From assembly GCA_004557385.1 (NCBI GenBank), contig SFEA01000020.1:1-39304 (forward strand): 39,304 bases of DNA, read 5' to 3'. The notes beneath the pieces are model-generated. The model saw only the letters and a list, made by a program, of their open reading frames with translations. It was not told the origin of the DNA and did no database searches. The DNA comes from Bacteroidales bacterium. GTDB lineage: Bacteria; Bacteroidota; Bacteroidia; Bacteroidales; Muribaculaceae. This document shows positions 9,089-18,577 of this stretch, piece after piece. Numbering within the stretch: the first letter of the stretch is position 1; each line of letters begins with the position of its first letter. A program made the position numbers and the translations under genes.

Positions 9089-10642
9089 ATGAAACAGAAC
9101 GCTAAATTCGGATTGCTATTATTAGCAGCATCAGTACTGGGCTCGGCAACTACTCTGTTTGCAACCTCGGCACTTACTAAGAGTGAAGGATTAGGCTTCG
9201 ACGACAACTACGTGGCAACAAATGCCAACAACCAACAGTCAAGCGGTTTCATAAGAACTGCAGGACGAATGCCGGCAGTAGAGACCGATTTCACAAAAGC
9301 GGCTGAAAGCACAATCAACTCAGTGGTTAGCATAAAAAGCTATGCAGCGCCTAAGCGCCAGCAGATGCAAGGCGGCATGTTCGACCCGTTTGAATTCTTC
9401 TTCGGTCCGAACTCAGGCATGCAAAGCTCTCCACGCCGCCAACAACCCAAAACCGAAAAAGAAGAAGACCTTCAGCCATTGGGACTTGGCAGCGGTGTGA
9501 TAATCACCTCCGACGGTTATATCGTTACAAACAATCACGTGATTGACGGAGCAGAGAAACTGGAAGTGACACTCAACGACAACAGCAAATACAACGCCAA
9601 GGTAATCGGCACCGACCCATCTACCGACCTCGCCTTGCTTAAGGTTGAAGCAAAGAATCTGCAAGCCATCACTTTTGGCGACAGCGACGCACTTAAAGTG
9701 GGTGAATGGGTGTTGGCTGTAGGCAACCCGTTCGGATTCACATCAACTGTCACAGCGGGCATCGTCAGCGCTAAGGCTCGCAGCGTGAACGTAGGCAGCA
9801 ACCGCAACAGCGGTAAGGTGGACATTGAATCGTTCATCCAAACCGATGTGGCAGTAAACTCGGGCAACAGCGGTGGTGCCTTGGTGAACACCAACGGTCA
9901 ACTGGTGGGCATCAACTCGATGATTTACTCGCAAACCGGCAGTTATGCAGGCATATCGTTTGCCATTCCGGTGTCGATTGTTAGCAAGGTTGTGAACGAC
10001 ATCAAGCAATTTGGCAGTGTGCAACGAGCCGTACTCGGAATCTCTTACCTCGAACTTGATGCCGACTTAGCAAAAGAACACAACATCACAGCCACCAAAG
10101 AAGGCATCTATGTAGCCGAAGTGAGCGACCGCAGCTCTGCCATCGAAGCCGGTTTGAAAGTGGGCGACGTGATTGTGAAAGTGAACAACGCCACTGTGAA
10201 GAACTCCGGACAGATGAAGGAAGAAATGAGCAAGATGCGTCCTGGCGACAAGGTAAACATTGCATACTATCGAGCTAACAAGCTGTGCACCACAACCGCA
10301 ACACTCAAGAACAACCAGGGAACAACATCGGTTACAAAAACAAACGACTTTATGTCGCTTGGATGTGCATTCAAAACACTGAGCGCAGCCAAGAAGGAAG
10401 AACTCGGCATTTCGTACGGCGTTGAAGTGGTTGGCTTGAAAGAAGGCAAATTCCAGACCGAAGGCATCAAGAACCATTTCATTATACTGGAAATTAACAA
10501 CGTGCCAGTGAAAAACGTCGACGATGTGGAAGCCATCTACACAAAGATTATGCAAAGCAGCGACAGCGACAAGGTAATGTTTGTTACAGGCATCTACCCC
10601 ACTGGAAAGCGTGCTTATTACGCAGTCGACCTGAGCGAATGA
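9089..10642 (+). CDS. degP: DegP/HtrA-family periplasmic serine protease
   Basis: A 517-residue periplasmic protease and chaperone for misfolded envelope proteins. There is an N-terminal signal segment (residues 7-29). A trypsin-like domain carries the complete catalytic triad: H150 in VTNNHVIDGA, D180 in STDLALLK, and S261 in NSGNSGGALV. Two PDZ domains follow, at about 314-405 and 415-515, the second more divergent. Residues 88-128 form a Q/F-rich flexible loop like the LA loop of DegP. The gene stands alone with its own promoter and terminator, which suggests independent regulation. Confidence 0.96.
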   Translation: MKQNAKFGLLLLAASVLGSATTLFATSALTKSEGLGFDDNYVATNANNQQSSGFIRTAGRMPAVETDFTKAAESTINSVVSIKSYAAPKRQQMQGGMFDPFEFFFGPNSGMQSSPRRQQPKTEKEEDLQPLGLGSGVIITSDGYIVTNNHVIDGAEKLEVTLNDNSKYNAKVIGTDPSTDLALLKVEAKNLQAITFGDSDALKVGEWVLAVGNPFGFTSTVTAGIVSAKARSVNVGSNRNSGKVDIESFIQTDVAVNSGNSGGALVNTNGQLVGINSMIYSQTGSYAGISFAIPVSIVSKVVNDIKQFGSVQRAVLGISYLELDADLAKEHNITATKEGIYVAEVSDRSSAIEAGLKVGDVIVKVNNATVKNSGQMKEEMSKMRPGDKVNIAYYRANKLCTTTATLKNNQGTTSVTKTNDFMSLGCAFKTLSAAKKEELGISYGVEVVGLKEGKFQTEGIKNHFIILEINNVPVKNVDDVEAIYTKIMQSSDSDKVMFVTGIYPTGKRAYYAVDLSE

Positions 10643-10679
10643 TTGCTTACGAAGGAATAAATTTCACATAAACAGTTGT

Positions 10680-10720
10680 CGCCTTGATGTTAACAAACAG
10701 CATCAAGGCGATTTATTTAT
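10680..10720 (+). terminator. degP terminator
   Basis: A perfect 10-base stem (CGCCTTGATG at 10680-10689 with CATCAAGGCG at 10701-10710) is followed by ATTTATTTATT. It lies 37 bases past the degP stop codon. Confidence 0.85.
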
Positions 10721-10827
10721 TATCAATTCTGCATCATTCGCAACCGTCACCAAAATAAATCGAGGATATAAAAATATAAAAAAACGAAAAATCAAAATAA
10801 TACAATGGTTTTTCGGCAAACATTGCG

Positions 10828-10835
10828 TATATTTG
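10828..10835 (+). promoter_or_regulatory. Possible -7 element ahead of recJ
   Basis: TATATTTG fits TAnnTTTG; the -33 region has only TGG at the expected spacing. A start here would give recJ a leader of about 265 bases containing a short open frame at 10974-11120. Apart from this and the degP terminator, the 467-base gap holds AT-rich DNA with nothing else recognisable. Confidence 0.4.
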
Positions 10836-10973
10836 CGTAATATATGAAAGGCGGGTAAGATATATGCCATTTAGCGTATCTTGAACATCAAAATACCATA
10901 ATATCATCTATTATTGTATAAAGAATCCCGCACTCATTTGCCATTAGCAGACTGCGCGTGTTATGATGCAGCC

Positions 10974-11120
10974 ATGCTTGATAAGGCAAAACGGACAATA
11001 CCACAGGAGTATAAAGATTTTTCTCCTTCACTCTCCGCCTTTTTTAAACATATTTCTGCGAGAGAGCAGAATGCCATACATCAAAGAAAAAAAATAAAAA
11101 ACAACATAAATGATAAGTAG
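10974..11120 (+). CDS. Possible 48-residue leader ORF before recJ
   Basis: An ATG-started frame of 48 codons whose stop lies 11 bases inside recJ, so the two would be translationally coupled. The product is basic towards its C-terminus (HQRKKIKNNINDK) and matches nothing I know. The frame is open further upstream to a TTG at 10914. It could be chance; the position and the promoter-like element upstream are the only support. Confidence 0.2.
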   Translation: MLDKAKRTIPQEYKDFSPSLSAFFKHISAREQNAIHQRKKIKNNINDK

Positions 11121-12867
11121 TAAATGGAATTACTTACCCCTGACATCCGAACAAAAAAGAGTAGAGGCCCAGCTGGCGACTAAGTTTCCCAACTGCCCTG
11201 CCATTAGCCAACTGCTGGTGCAGCGAGGCATCGAGACTTGGGACGAAGTGCAACAATTCTTCCACCCATCAATGTCACAGATGCACGACCCATTCCTCAT
11301 GCAGGATATGCACAAAGCGGTGAAGAGGCTTAATGATGCCATGGGGTTGAAGGAGAAAATTATGGTGTATGGCGACTACGACGTTGACGGAACAACTGCC
11401 GTAGCACTTGTGTATAAGTATCTCCTTAATTTTTATTCGAATGTGGAATACTATATCCCCACCCGTTACGAGGAGGGATATGGCATTTCAATGAAAAGTA
11501 TCGACTACGCTGCCGAAATCGGCGTGAAGTTGGTTATTGTGCTCGATTGCGGAATCAAGGCAATCGAAGAGGTTGAGTATGCTAAGGAAAAAGGCATCGA
11601 CTTCATCATCTGCGACCACCATGTGCCCGACGATGTTTTGCCCGATGCTGTTGCCATTCTTAACCCTAAACTTGAAGGCAATCCCTATCCTTTCAAGAAT
11701 CTTTCGGGCTGTGGCGTTGGCTACAAATTTATGCATGCCTTCACCATCAGCAATGGAATTACAAATCTCTACGACCTCGAAAGCCTTCTCGACCTGGTGG
11801 CAGTGAGCATTGCTGCCGACATAGTGCCAATTATGGGCGAAAATCGTGTGATGGCATATTTTGGTCTTAAGCGAATCAATTCGAACCCAAACATTGGTCT
11901 GCGCAGCATCATTCGCATCTGCGGACTTTCGAACAAAGAAATCACCATTAGCGATGTGATTTTCAAAATCGGTCCGCGCATCAACGCCTCGGGTCGCATG
12001 CAAAGCGGTCGCGAAGCTGTTGACCTGCTTGTCGCCAAGGATATGGCTGACGCAATTGAAAAAGGCAAAAACATCGACCAATACAACAAAGACCGAAAAG
12101 AACTCGACAAGCAAATCACCGAGGAAGCAAGCAAGATTCTTGAAAACCGTGGCGAAATTGTGGCTGGCAAAAAACCTATTGTGATTTACAACAAAGATTG
12201 GCATAAAGGCATAATCGGCATCGTGGCTTCGCGGCTCACCGAACTGTACTATAAACCGTCGGTTGTACTCACCTACTCCAACGGTCTTGCAACCGGTTCG
12301 TCGCGTTCGGTTCATGGGTTCGACATCTACAAGGCTGTGGAATCGGCTCGCGATTTGCTCGAAAACTTTGGAGGGCATACCTATGCCGTAGGGCTTTCGC
12401 TGAAGGAAGAAAACATTCCGGAATTCAAACGCCGCTTTGAGCAATACGTCATCGAGAACATCGGCTCGGAGCAACTTACTCCGCAAATCGACGTCGATTG
12501 TGAACTTGACTTCAGCGACATCACGCCGGAGTTTGTGGCTACACTACGTCTTTTCAACCCCTTTGGACCGGGCAACCAGAAACCGGTATTTGTAACCCGC
12601 AACGTCTTTGATTACGGCACAAGCAAATTGGTTGGTAAAACTTCAGAACACATCAAGCTCGAAATTATCGATAGTAAATCGAGTGTTGTGATGAACGGCA
12701 TTGCATTCAATATGAGCGAGTATTTCCCTTATATCCACGCCCACAAGCCGTTTGAAATATGCTACACCATAGAAGAAAACAAGCGAGTGGCAAGCAACAA
12801 CATTCAACTGCAAATTAAAGGAATTAGGATAGCTGACGAAGATGTCGAACGACGAGCTGATTCATAA
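11110..12867 (+). CDS. recJ: Single-stranded-DNA-specific exonuclease RecJ
   Basis: A 585-residue 5'-3' exonuclease of the DHH superfamily, acting in recombination and mismatch repair. Metal-binding motifs are DYDVDG (89-94), DCG (146-148) and DHH (169-171). The GPRINASGRM motif begins near 291, and the DHHA1 part has SSRSVHGFDIYKA and GGHTYAVG. The C-terminal OB-like domain ends normally, and length agrees with the family. It overlaps recQ by 26 bases, so the two repair enzymes are co-expressed, consistent with their known cooperation at stalled forks (RecQ unwinds, RecJ degrades). Confidence 0.96.
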   Translation: MISSKWNYLPLTSEQKRVEAQLATKFPNCPAISQLLVQRGIETWDEVQQFFHPSMSQMHDPFLMQDMHKAVKRLNDAMGLKEKIMVYGDYDVDGTTAVALVYKYLLNFYSNVEYYIPTRYEEGYGISMKSIDYAAEIGVKLVIVLDCGIKAIEEVEYAKEKGIDFIICDHHVPDDVLPDAVAILNPKLEGNPYPFKNLSGCGVGYKFMHAFTISNGITNLYDLESLLDLVAVSIAADIVPIMGENRVMAYFGLKRINSNPNIGLRSIIRICGLSNKEITISDVIFKIGPRINASGRMQSGREAVDLLVAKDMADAIEKGKNIDQYNKDRKELDKQITEEASKILENRGEIVAGKKPIVIYNKDWHKGIIGIVASRLTELYYKPSVVLTYSNGLATGSSRSVHGFDIYKAVESARDLLENFGGHTYAVGLSLKEENIPEFKRRFEQYVIENIGSEQLTPQIDVDCELDFSDITPEFVATLRLFNPFGPGNQKPVFVTRNVFDYGTSKLVGKTSEHIKLEIIDSKSSVVMNGIAFNMSEYFPYIHAHKPFEICYTIEENKRVASNNIQLQIKGIRIADEDVERRADS

Positions 12868-14761
12868 CATCCTTTCTAAATATTGGGGGTACCCGGAGTT
12901 TCGTGCACCGCAAGCCGACATTATCAAGTCGGTGCTTGCCGGACACGACACTCTGGGTTTAATGCCTACGGGCGGAGGCAAGTCAATCACCTTTCAAGTG
13001 CCAACGCTGGCTATGGACGGCATTGCACTTGTAATCACGCCCATCGTGTCGCTGATGAAAGACCAGGTTGACAACCTGAAAGAGCGCGGCATACAAGCCA
13101 CTTTTCTGCACGCAGGACTCACCATGGCAGAGCGACGCAAAGCCATTGAGCGCTGCACCAACGGCCGATGCAAATTCTTGTATGTCTCGCCCGAACGGCT
13201 TCAAAACTCCAACTTTCTGCAACTACTAAAGCACATCGAACTATCGCTAATCGTTGTCGACGAGGCGCATTGCATATCGCAGTGGGGCTACGATTTCAGG
13301 CCATCATTCCTGTCGATTGCAAAAGTAAGGGACATAAAGCCCAAAGTGCCAATATTGGCTCTTACAGCCACAGCCACCAACGAGGTAGCACGCGACATCG
13401 TTGATAAACTGAAGATGACCAACCTGCACATTTTCAGGAAAAGTTTCGTGCGTAAAAACCTGTCGTATGTGGTCAGGCAAACAAGCGACAAACTCGGTCA
13501 AATAGTGCACATACTTTCAGCCACATCGGGTTCGGCGATTGTCTACGTTAGAAGTCGAAAGAAAACCAAACTCATTTCCGACGAACTGAATCGCCAAGGC
13601 ATTTCGTCGGATTTCTATCATGCCGGACTTGACGCTGAGGACAAAAACGCCAAACAAGACAAATGGAAGTCTGAAGAAAAGCGAGTGATAGTAGCTACAA
13701 ACGCTTTCGGCATGGGAATCGACAAAGGCAATGTGCGAATTGTTGTGCATGCCGATATCCCAAATTCGCTCGAGGAATACTATCAAGAAGCTGGTCGCTG
13801 TGGCCGCGACGGCAATCGTGCCTACGCTGTGCTTGTTGTTTCAGAACGCGACAAAAGCACACTAAAGAAACGCATAACCGAAACATTCCCGCCCAAGGAT
13901 TTTGTGAAACACGTCTACGAAATGGCTGGCAATTTCCTTAATATCGCAGTTGGCTCGGGATACGATGTAATTAACGAATTTAATTTTAGCCTCTTTTGCC
14001 AGACCTTCGATTTGCCTCCTACTGCCACACACAACGCACTCAAAATTCTCACTCGCGCCAACTATGTCGATTACATTGAGGAAATTGAAACGCAATCGCG
14101 AGTAATCATCAAAGCCTCAAAAGAGGAGCTATACGACATGACTTCGCACCCGGGCAGTGCCGAAGACGTTGTAATGCAATGCTTGCTTCGCACCTACACG
14201 GGGCTGTTTGCCGACTACGTTTTCATCAACGAATCGGTGATTTCGCGCCGCACAGGCTTGTCGCAGGAGGACATTTACAATGCCCTGTTGACGATGACTC
14301 GAAAACAAATATTGCATTACATTCCACGCAAACGCACTCCTTACCTTACGTTTACCACTGCAAGAGTGGAACCAAAATACATTGTCATTCCACGCAGCGC
14401 CTACGAGGAACTTCAGAATAAGATGGAGCAACGCATCGAAGCCATAAACAATTACGCATACAGCGAATCGGGGTGCCGCGAATCAATGTTGCTTAGCTAT
14501 TTCGGCGAGGATGAGCCGTACACCTGCGGCCACTGCGACCTCTGCATTGATGCCCGCAAACGAAACGAGCACACTGCAAAAGATGTTCAGGATGGTGTGC
14601 TTTATATGACTGCGCTTAAACCTCGCAGTATCATCGAGATGTTCAACACCCTATCGTTTCCGCGGCAAGAAATTGCCGACACAATCTCATTTCTGGTTGA
14701 AGAAGAGTTGTTGATACACAACCCCGACGACACTTATTCAAACCCAAAAAAGCTCGATTAA
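12842..14761 (+). CDS. recQ: RecQ-family ATP-dependent DNA helicase
   Basis: A 639-residue superfamily 2 helicase. Walker A TGGGKS is at 43-48, DEAH at 140-143 followed by CISQWGYDFRPSF, and ATNAFGMGIDKGNVR with QEAGRCGRDG are helicase motifs V and VI. The zinc cluster lies unusually late, at C545, C562, C565 and C568, after about 200 residues of probable winged-helix sequence. In E. coli RecQ the cluster directly follows the helicase core. Only 71 residues follow, so no HRDC domain is recognised. This fits a second, Bacteroidota-type RecQ as I recall it. It overlaps recJ and converges on the Pif1-like gene, 6 bases away. Confidence 0.93.
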   Translation: MSNDELIHNILSKYWGYPEFRAPQADIIKSVLAGHDTLGLMPTGGGKSITFQVPTLAMDGIALVITPIVSLMKDQVDNLKERGIQATFLHAGLTMAERRKAIERCTNGRCKFLYVSPERLQNSNFLQLLKHIELSLIVVDEAHCISQWGYDFRPSFLSIAKVRDIKPKVPILALTATATNEVARDIVDKLKMTNLHIFRKSFVRKNLSYVVRQTSDKLGQIVHILSATSGSAIVYVRSRKKTKLISDELNRQGISSDFYHAGLDAEDKNAKQDKWKSEEKRVIVATNAFGMGIDKGNVRIVVHADIPNSLEEYYQEAGRCGRDGNRAYAVLVVSERDKSTLKKRITETFPPKDFVKHVYEMAGNFLNIAVGSGYDVINEFNFSLFCQTFDLPPTATHNALKILTRANYVDYIEEIETQSRVIIKASKEELYDMTSHPGSAEDVVMQCLLRTYTGLFADYVFINESVISRRTGLSQEDIYNALLTMTRKQILHYIPRKRTPYLTFTTARVEPKYIVIPRSAYEELQNKMEQRIEAINNYAYSESGCRESMLLSYFGEDEPYTCGHCDLCIDARKRNEHTAKDVQDGVLYMTALKPRSIIEMFNTLSFPRQEIADTISFLVEEELLIHNPDDTYSNPKKLD

Positions 14762-14767
14762 GCGCAT

Positions 14768-16840
14768 TCATTTTTTCTTTTTCGATTGGCGCTTGCGTAT
14801 ACGGCTTATAGCGTCACGCTGTTCGTCCGCCAAATCCTCAAGACCCATGTTCATGTAAATCTCAAGCAACACTTCGTGAGGTTTTGTGGAATTTTTGTCG
14901 GCTTTCGCAGCGCGTTTAAGCACTTTTATGGCGGCTTTCACTTCGTTGTTTTTATACAGTGCCATTGCCAGTGTGAATATGCCATCAAACCCTGCATCAG
15001 GAGATTTCATAGCTCGTGTCAATAAATCAAGCGCCGACTCTGTTTCATCGATTGCCATAAGCAGTTTTGCCTTGCCAATCATTGCCGCAACGCAATTGGT
15101 GCTTATCTTCATTGCCTTGTCGAAATTTGCCACTGCAGCCTTCACCGCCAGCATATCGTCAACATCACAGTCAACTTCGCCACTCTTTATGTTCACGGCA
15201 TCGCATCCCATTGCCACATATTCAGCAGCCAAGCCATCGAGCACTTTGTTCTTCTCGTCGAGAGCCGCCTGCAACTCTCCGATGCTTTGCTGCAACTTTG
15301 TGATTTTCGACAATTTCATAGCAGCAAAGCGTTTTGCCAAAGCGCTGCCTGAAATATTCTCTATGGTGATGGCTTGCGCCAAACTATCAATTGAACCTCG
15401 AAAATCGCCTTTATCGAATGCTCGTGATGCCTGAGCGTAAAGAGTTTTTGCTTTTGCAGAATTCATGGCATTATTTATCAATGAAATGTCATTGAAATGT
15501 CTGCTAAATTCCACCACATTCGTGTTCACTATTATGTCACGCTCATCGATGGCACGCAGCATAACAATACCCTCAAGCGAGGTGCATCGCGAAAGTGCCA
15601 CGTATGTCTGACCGCTGCTGAAAGCGCCTCCGGCAAAATCAATCACAATATTATTGAAAGTCAATCCTTGGCTCTTGTGTATTGTAATTGCCCATGCCGG
15701 TTTTATGGGCAGCTGCTTGAACGTGCCAAGCACATTCTCAATCACCACTTTTTTCTCCTCGTCGAAGGCATATTGCATATTTTCCCACGTTTCCGGCTCT
15801 ACGTCATACACGTTGCCATTTTCAAGTTCAACCATTATCCGGTCGTCATCAACATTGCACACTCGCCCAAGCGTTCCGTTTATCCAACGACCTTCTTTGT
15901 CGTTGCGTATAAACATCACCTGAGCGCCCTCTTTGATGACAAGAGTAGATGCCGTGGGAAGGTTTTGCTCAGGAAACACTCCTTCAATTTCGCCAACAAA
16001 TGAATATTCCTTTGTCGTCAACGAATTCATGTGTTCCTCATTTATCGAATCTACCGTGTCGCGCCGGCTTGCCAAAGTCATCACCATCTGTTCTTTGTCT
16101 TCGGTGAACAGAGGCATGCACCGTGAGTTAATCAACTGCAAGTCACGCTTTGTGGCACGATTCACACGCACGCGGTCGAGCAACGAAATAAACTCGCTGT
16201 CGGTTTGCCTATAAATCTTTCTCAATTCAATCGGCACAAGTTTCACCTCACTAAATGCATTTGCATTAAAGAAGAAGAAATTCTTATAATAGCGACGCAA
16301 AATTTCCTTCATATCAGATGTCACCACTGGCTCAAGCTGAAAAATATCGCCCACAAGCAACAGCTGCTTGCCGCCAAACGGTTCACGCATGTTTTCACTG
16401 AAAATTCTCAACACGCGGTCCATAAAGTCAATCATATCGCATCGCACCATCGAAATCTCGTCAATAATAATAAGGTCGAGTTCCTTCAGCAGTTTCACCT
16501 TTTCTCGAGGCAGACGCATGGTTTGGCGAATTTTTCTCGCCGAATAATCAGGGTCGTCAGGAAGCAGTGGCTTAAAAGGCATTTTGAAGAACGAATGCAT
16601 GGTAACTCCGCACACGTTCACCGCAGCAATGCCGGTTGGTGCAAGCACTACAAAGCGTTTGCGCGTGTGTGCGCAAATATATTTCAAAAACGTGCTTTTG
16701 CCAGTTCCTGCCTTGCCAGTGAGGAAAACCGACTGATTGGTGTGATTTATTAAACTCCACGCGTTTTGAAACTCAGGGTTATCTAAATCGATATTTTCAA
16801 CTATTTCTTTCGCCACTGCTACTTTGCTTTTGTGAAACAC
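14768..16840 (-). CDS. Pif1-like helicase with TPR-like C-terminal tail
   Basis: A protein of about 690 residues. The N-terminal two thirds is a superfamily 1 Pif1/RecD-like helicase: GKAGTGKS (42-49), APTGIAAVN, IIIDEISMVR with DEIS at 127-130, LLVGDIFQLEPV, and a late TIHKSQGLTFNNIVID plus TYVALSRC. From about residue 455 it changes to helical repeats (YAQASRAFDKGDFRGSIDSL, MIGKAKLLMAIDETESALD) that look like TPRs, ending in a lysine-rich tail. The frame has no ATG before residue 81, which is past Walker A, so a GTG start is required, either at 16838-16840 or at codon 9. A -7-like element overlaps the first GTG. Confidence 0.88.
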   Translation of the reverse strand: MFHKSKVAVAKEIVENIDLDNPEFQNAWSLINHTNQSVFLTGKAGTGKSTFLKYICAHTRKRFVVLAPTGIAAVNVCGVTMHSFFKMPFKPLLPDDPDYSARKIRQTMRLPREKVKLLKELDLIIIDEISMVRCDMIDFMDRVLRIFSENMREPFGGKQLLLVGDIFQLEPVVTSDMKEILRRYYKNFFFFNANAFSEVKLVPIELRKIYRQTDSEFISLLDRVRVNRATKRDLQLINSRCMPLFTEDKEQMVMTLASRRDTVDSINEEHMNSLTTKEYSFVGEIEGVFPEQNLPTASTLVIKEGAQVMFIRNDKEGRWINGTLGRVCNVDDDRIMVELENGNVYDVEPETWENMQYAFDEEKKVVIENVLGTFKQLPIKPAWAITIHKSQGLTFNNIVIDFAGGAFSSGQTYVALSRCTSLEGIVMLRAIDERDIIVNTNVVEFSRHFNDISLINNAMNSAKAKTLYAQASRAFDKGDFRGSIDSLAQAITIENISGSALAKRFAAMKLSKITKLQQSIGELQAALDEKNKVLDGLAAEYVAMGCDAVNIKSGEVDCDVDDMLAVKAAVANFDKAMKISTNCVAAMIGKAKLLMAIDETESALDLLTRAMKSPDAGFDGIFTLAMALYKNNEVKAAIKVLKRAAKADKNSTKPHEVLLEIYMNMGLEDLADEQRDAISRIRKRQSKKKK

Positions 16841-16847
16841 AAATTTA
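16840..16847 (-). promoter_or_regulatory. Possible -7 element of the Pif1-like gene
   Basis: The minus strand reads TAAATTTG, a TAnnTTTG match directly touching the first possible GTG codon. If it is active, the message would begin inside the annotated frame and translation would start at the later GTG (codon 9). Confidence 0.35.
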
Positions 16848-16872
16848 CAAAATTTCGCCTAACTATAAAACA

Positions 16873-16899
16873 AAAGGGAGCGAACAAAATCACTCCCCT
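16873..16899 (-). terminator. Terminator of the porin gene
   Basis: On the minus strand AAGGGGAG pairs with CTCCCTTT around a loop of about 12 bases and is followed by TTTTGTTTTA. It lies 50 bases past the stop of the OmpP1/FadL-like gene and upstream of the Pif1-like gene. Confidence 0.7.
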
Positions 16900-16948
16900 T
16901 CATTTTTTATAGTTTAATACTATCATTCATCAAACATTATCGCCACAT

Positions 16949-18523
16949 TTAGAATCGGTATCCGATTGTTGCAACAATTCGGTCGTTATTATCTTTAACT
17001 ATGTTGCTTGGCGACTCTTCGCCATACTCAACTACGGGCGAAAAAGCATGATATTCGCTTTCGCGTGTTTTGTGTACATAAGCCAAATCGGCATAAAATC
17101 TTCCGAATTTATAACCGGCACCGAATGTGTAGTATTGTGTGCTCTTGTCAAACGAATAAGCCGGTGTTGTGCTAACTGTGATGATATTCTTGCGGTTGTT
17201 GAGAGCATCGTCATCAACCGGCGACGACTGATAGGAATATCCGGCGCGCAAGCTCAATTGCTTGTCGACACGGAACTCACCACCAACACGAATAATGCTC
17301 TGACCTTTATAATAATCTTTTATATCGAAGTTAGTGTCGGTGTAAGGATAACCAAGGTCATCTTTCAAGCTCATCGAGTTGTATGCAACATATTCGTAGT
17401 CAAAACTGAGAATACCTTTATTGCCAATCACGCCTGCCACACTGCCAATAAAGCGCCATGGTGTGCGCAAACGATAGTCGGTGATGCCATCGTAGCCATC
17501 GTTGGTTTCTACCGAACTCTGCTGGCCGCCATAGTTGAAGCCAAGCGAAGTATAGTAGTTGTCGGTGAGCGAATAATAGGTTGGCGTATGGAAAGCAACA
17601 CCTAAACGGAGTGCATTTGTCGGACGAAGAATCATACCCAACTTCACGTTATAACCCTTACCGGTGGTACGCAAGTAGTTTTCAAGCGCATACGATGCCG
17701 GTCCAACAACCACATTGCCAACGCCTTGAATATCATCATTAATATAAGCGTTGTCGAGTGCCTCGCCATAGTATGAATACAACTTATAATCGATGTCGGT
17801 CATTCCTACGGTGATACCCCAATAGAGCACATCCTTGATGTTTCCGCCGAAACTGAGGTTAAACTCATCAACACCGCCTTCTTCAATCACTTCATACTCG
17901 CCGTAGCCCGAAGTGCCATCGCCATAAAGCCCCTGAAACGACTTGCCGTCGGCTTGCGGGTTAATCATACTGCCATCGTAAGCAAGGATGCTCATCCAAG
18001 GAGCCGACGACGATGAATAGCTGGCGCCTGCCAAATCATTGGCTGTCCATCCTTCGGCATTTGTCACTCCAGCCACATAGTTAGAGAGCGATGTCGACAG
18101 GTTATGCATTTGTCCGCTATAACGGCGAGCGCGGTTTGCGCTTCGATTGTAGGAGAAGCCCCAATTGAAAGTGCGCATCACATCGCTGTCAATCCTGTAT
18201 GCTCCCACATATCCCACCGAGTTGCAACTTACTTTGGTTTGGCTGTTTTTCTCCGAATATCCAATGGTACTGCTCTCGGTGCTTTGCATATCAATGTCGA
18301 GTGTTGCCGACATATCGGAACTGCGATAAACTCCAATACCGGCAGGATTTTGCGTGATGGCTGTAATATCGCCACCAAGTGCGCCAAATGCGCCGCCCAT
18401 CGACATAAACTTAGCAGTGCCTCTGAAATCGGTGTGCGAAAGCGTATAAGCATCAATAGCGCTTTGGGCTAACATCGCCATTGGCAAGAGGAAAACAACT
18501 GCTCCTATTATTTGTTTCTTCAT
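16949..18523 (-). CDS. OmpP1/FadL/TodX-family outer membrane protein
   Basis: A 524-residue protein with a clear signal peptide (about residues 1-20, ending in AMLAQS). It then has the family's N-terminal features: FRGTAKFMSMGGAFGALGGDITAITQNPAGIGVYRSSD, where the NPAG motif is typical of FadL-like transporters. The remainder is an alternating beta pattern rich in aromatic and glycine residues, ending in a terminal phenylalanine (IVATIGYRF), as expected of a 14-stranded barrel. Family members import hydrophobic molecules such as fatty acids; the ligand here is unknown. It is 54 bases downstream of the W/Y-rich gene on the same strand, probably co-transcribed. Confidence 0.9.
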   Translation of the reverse strand: MKKQIIGAVVFLLPMAMLAQSAIDAYTLSHTDFRGTAKFMSMGGAFGALGGDITAITQNPAGIGVYRSSDMSATLDIDMQSTESSTIGYSEKNSQTKVSCNSVGYVGAYRIDSDVMRTFNWGFSYNRSANRARRYSGQMHNLSTSLSNYVAGVTNAEGWTANDLAGASYSSSSAPWMSILAYDGSMINPQADGKSFQGLYGDGTSGYGEYEVIEEGGVDEFNLSFGGNIKDVLYWGITVGMTDIDYKLYSYYGEALDNAYINDDIQGVGNVVVGPASYALENYLRTTGKGYNVKLGMILRPTNALRLGVAFHTPTYYSLTDNYYTSLGFNYGGQQSSVETNDGYDGITDYRLRTPWRFIGSVAGVIGNKGILSFDYEYVAYNSMSLKDDLGYPYTDTNFDIKDYYKGQSIIRVGGEFRVDKQLSLRAGYSYQSSPVDDDALNNRKNIITVSTTPAYSFDKSTQYYTFGAGYKFGRFYADLAYVHKTRESEYHAFSPVVEYGEESPSNIVKDNNDRIVATIGYRF

Positions 18524-18577
18524 AATAATCTTTAGTCTTAAATAAATATTTACAATTACAACACTAACCCTGCAATA

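Noticed and set aside
11488..12486. Minus-strand ORF of 332 codons inside recJ
   Set aside because: Long only because stop codons are rare opposite this codon usage; recJ motifs occupy the plus strand.
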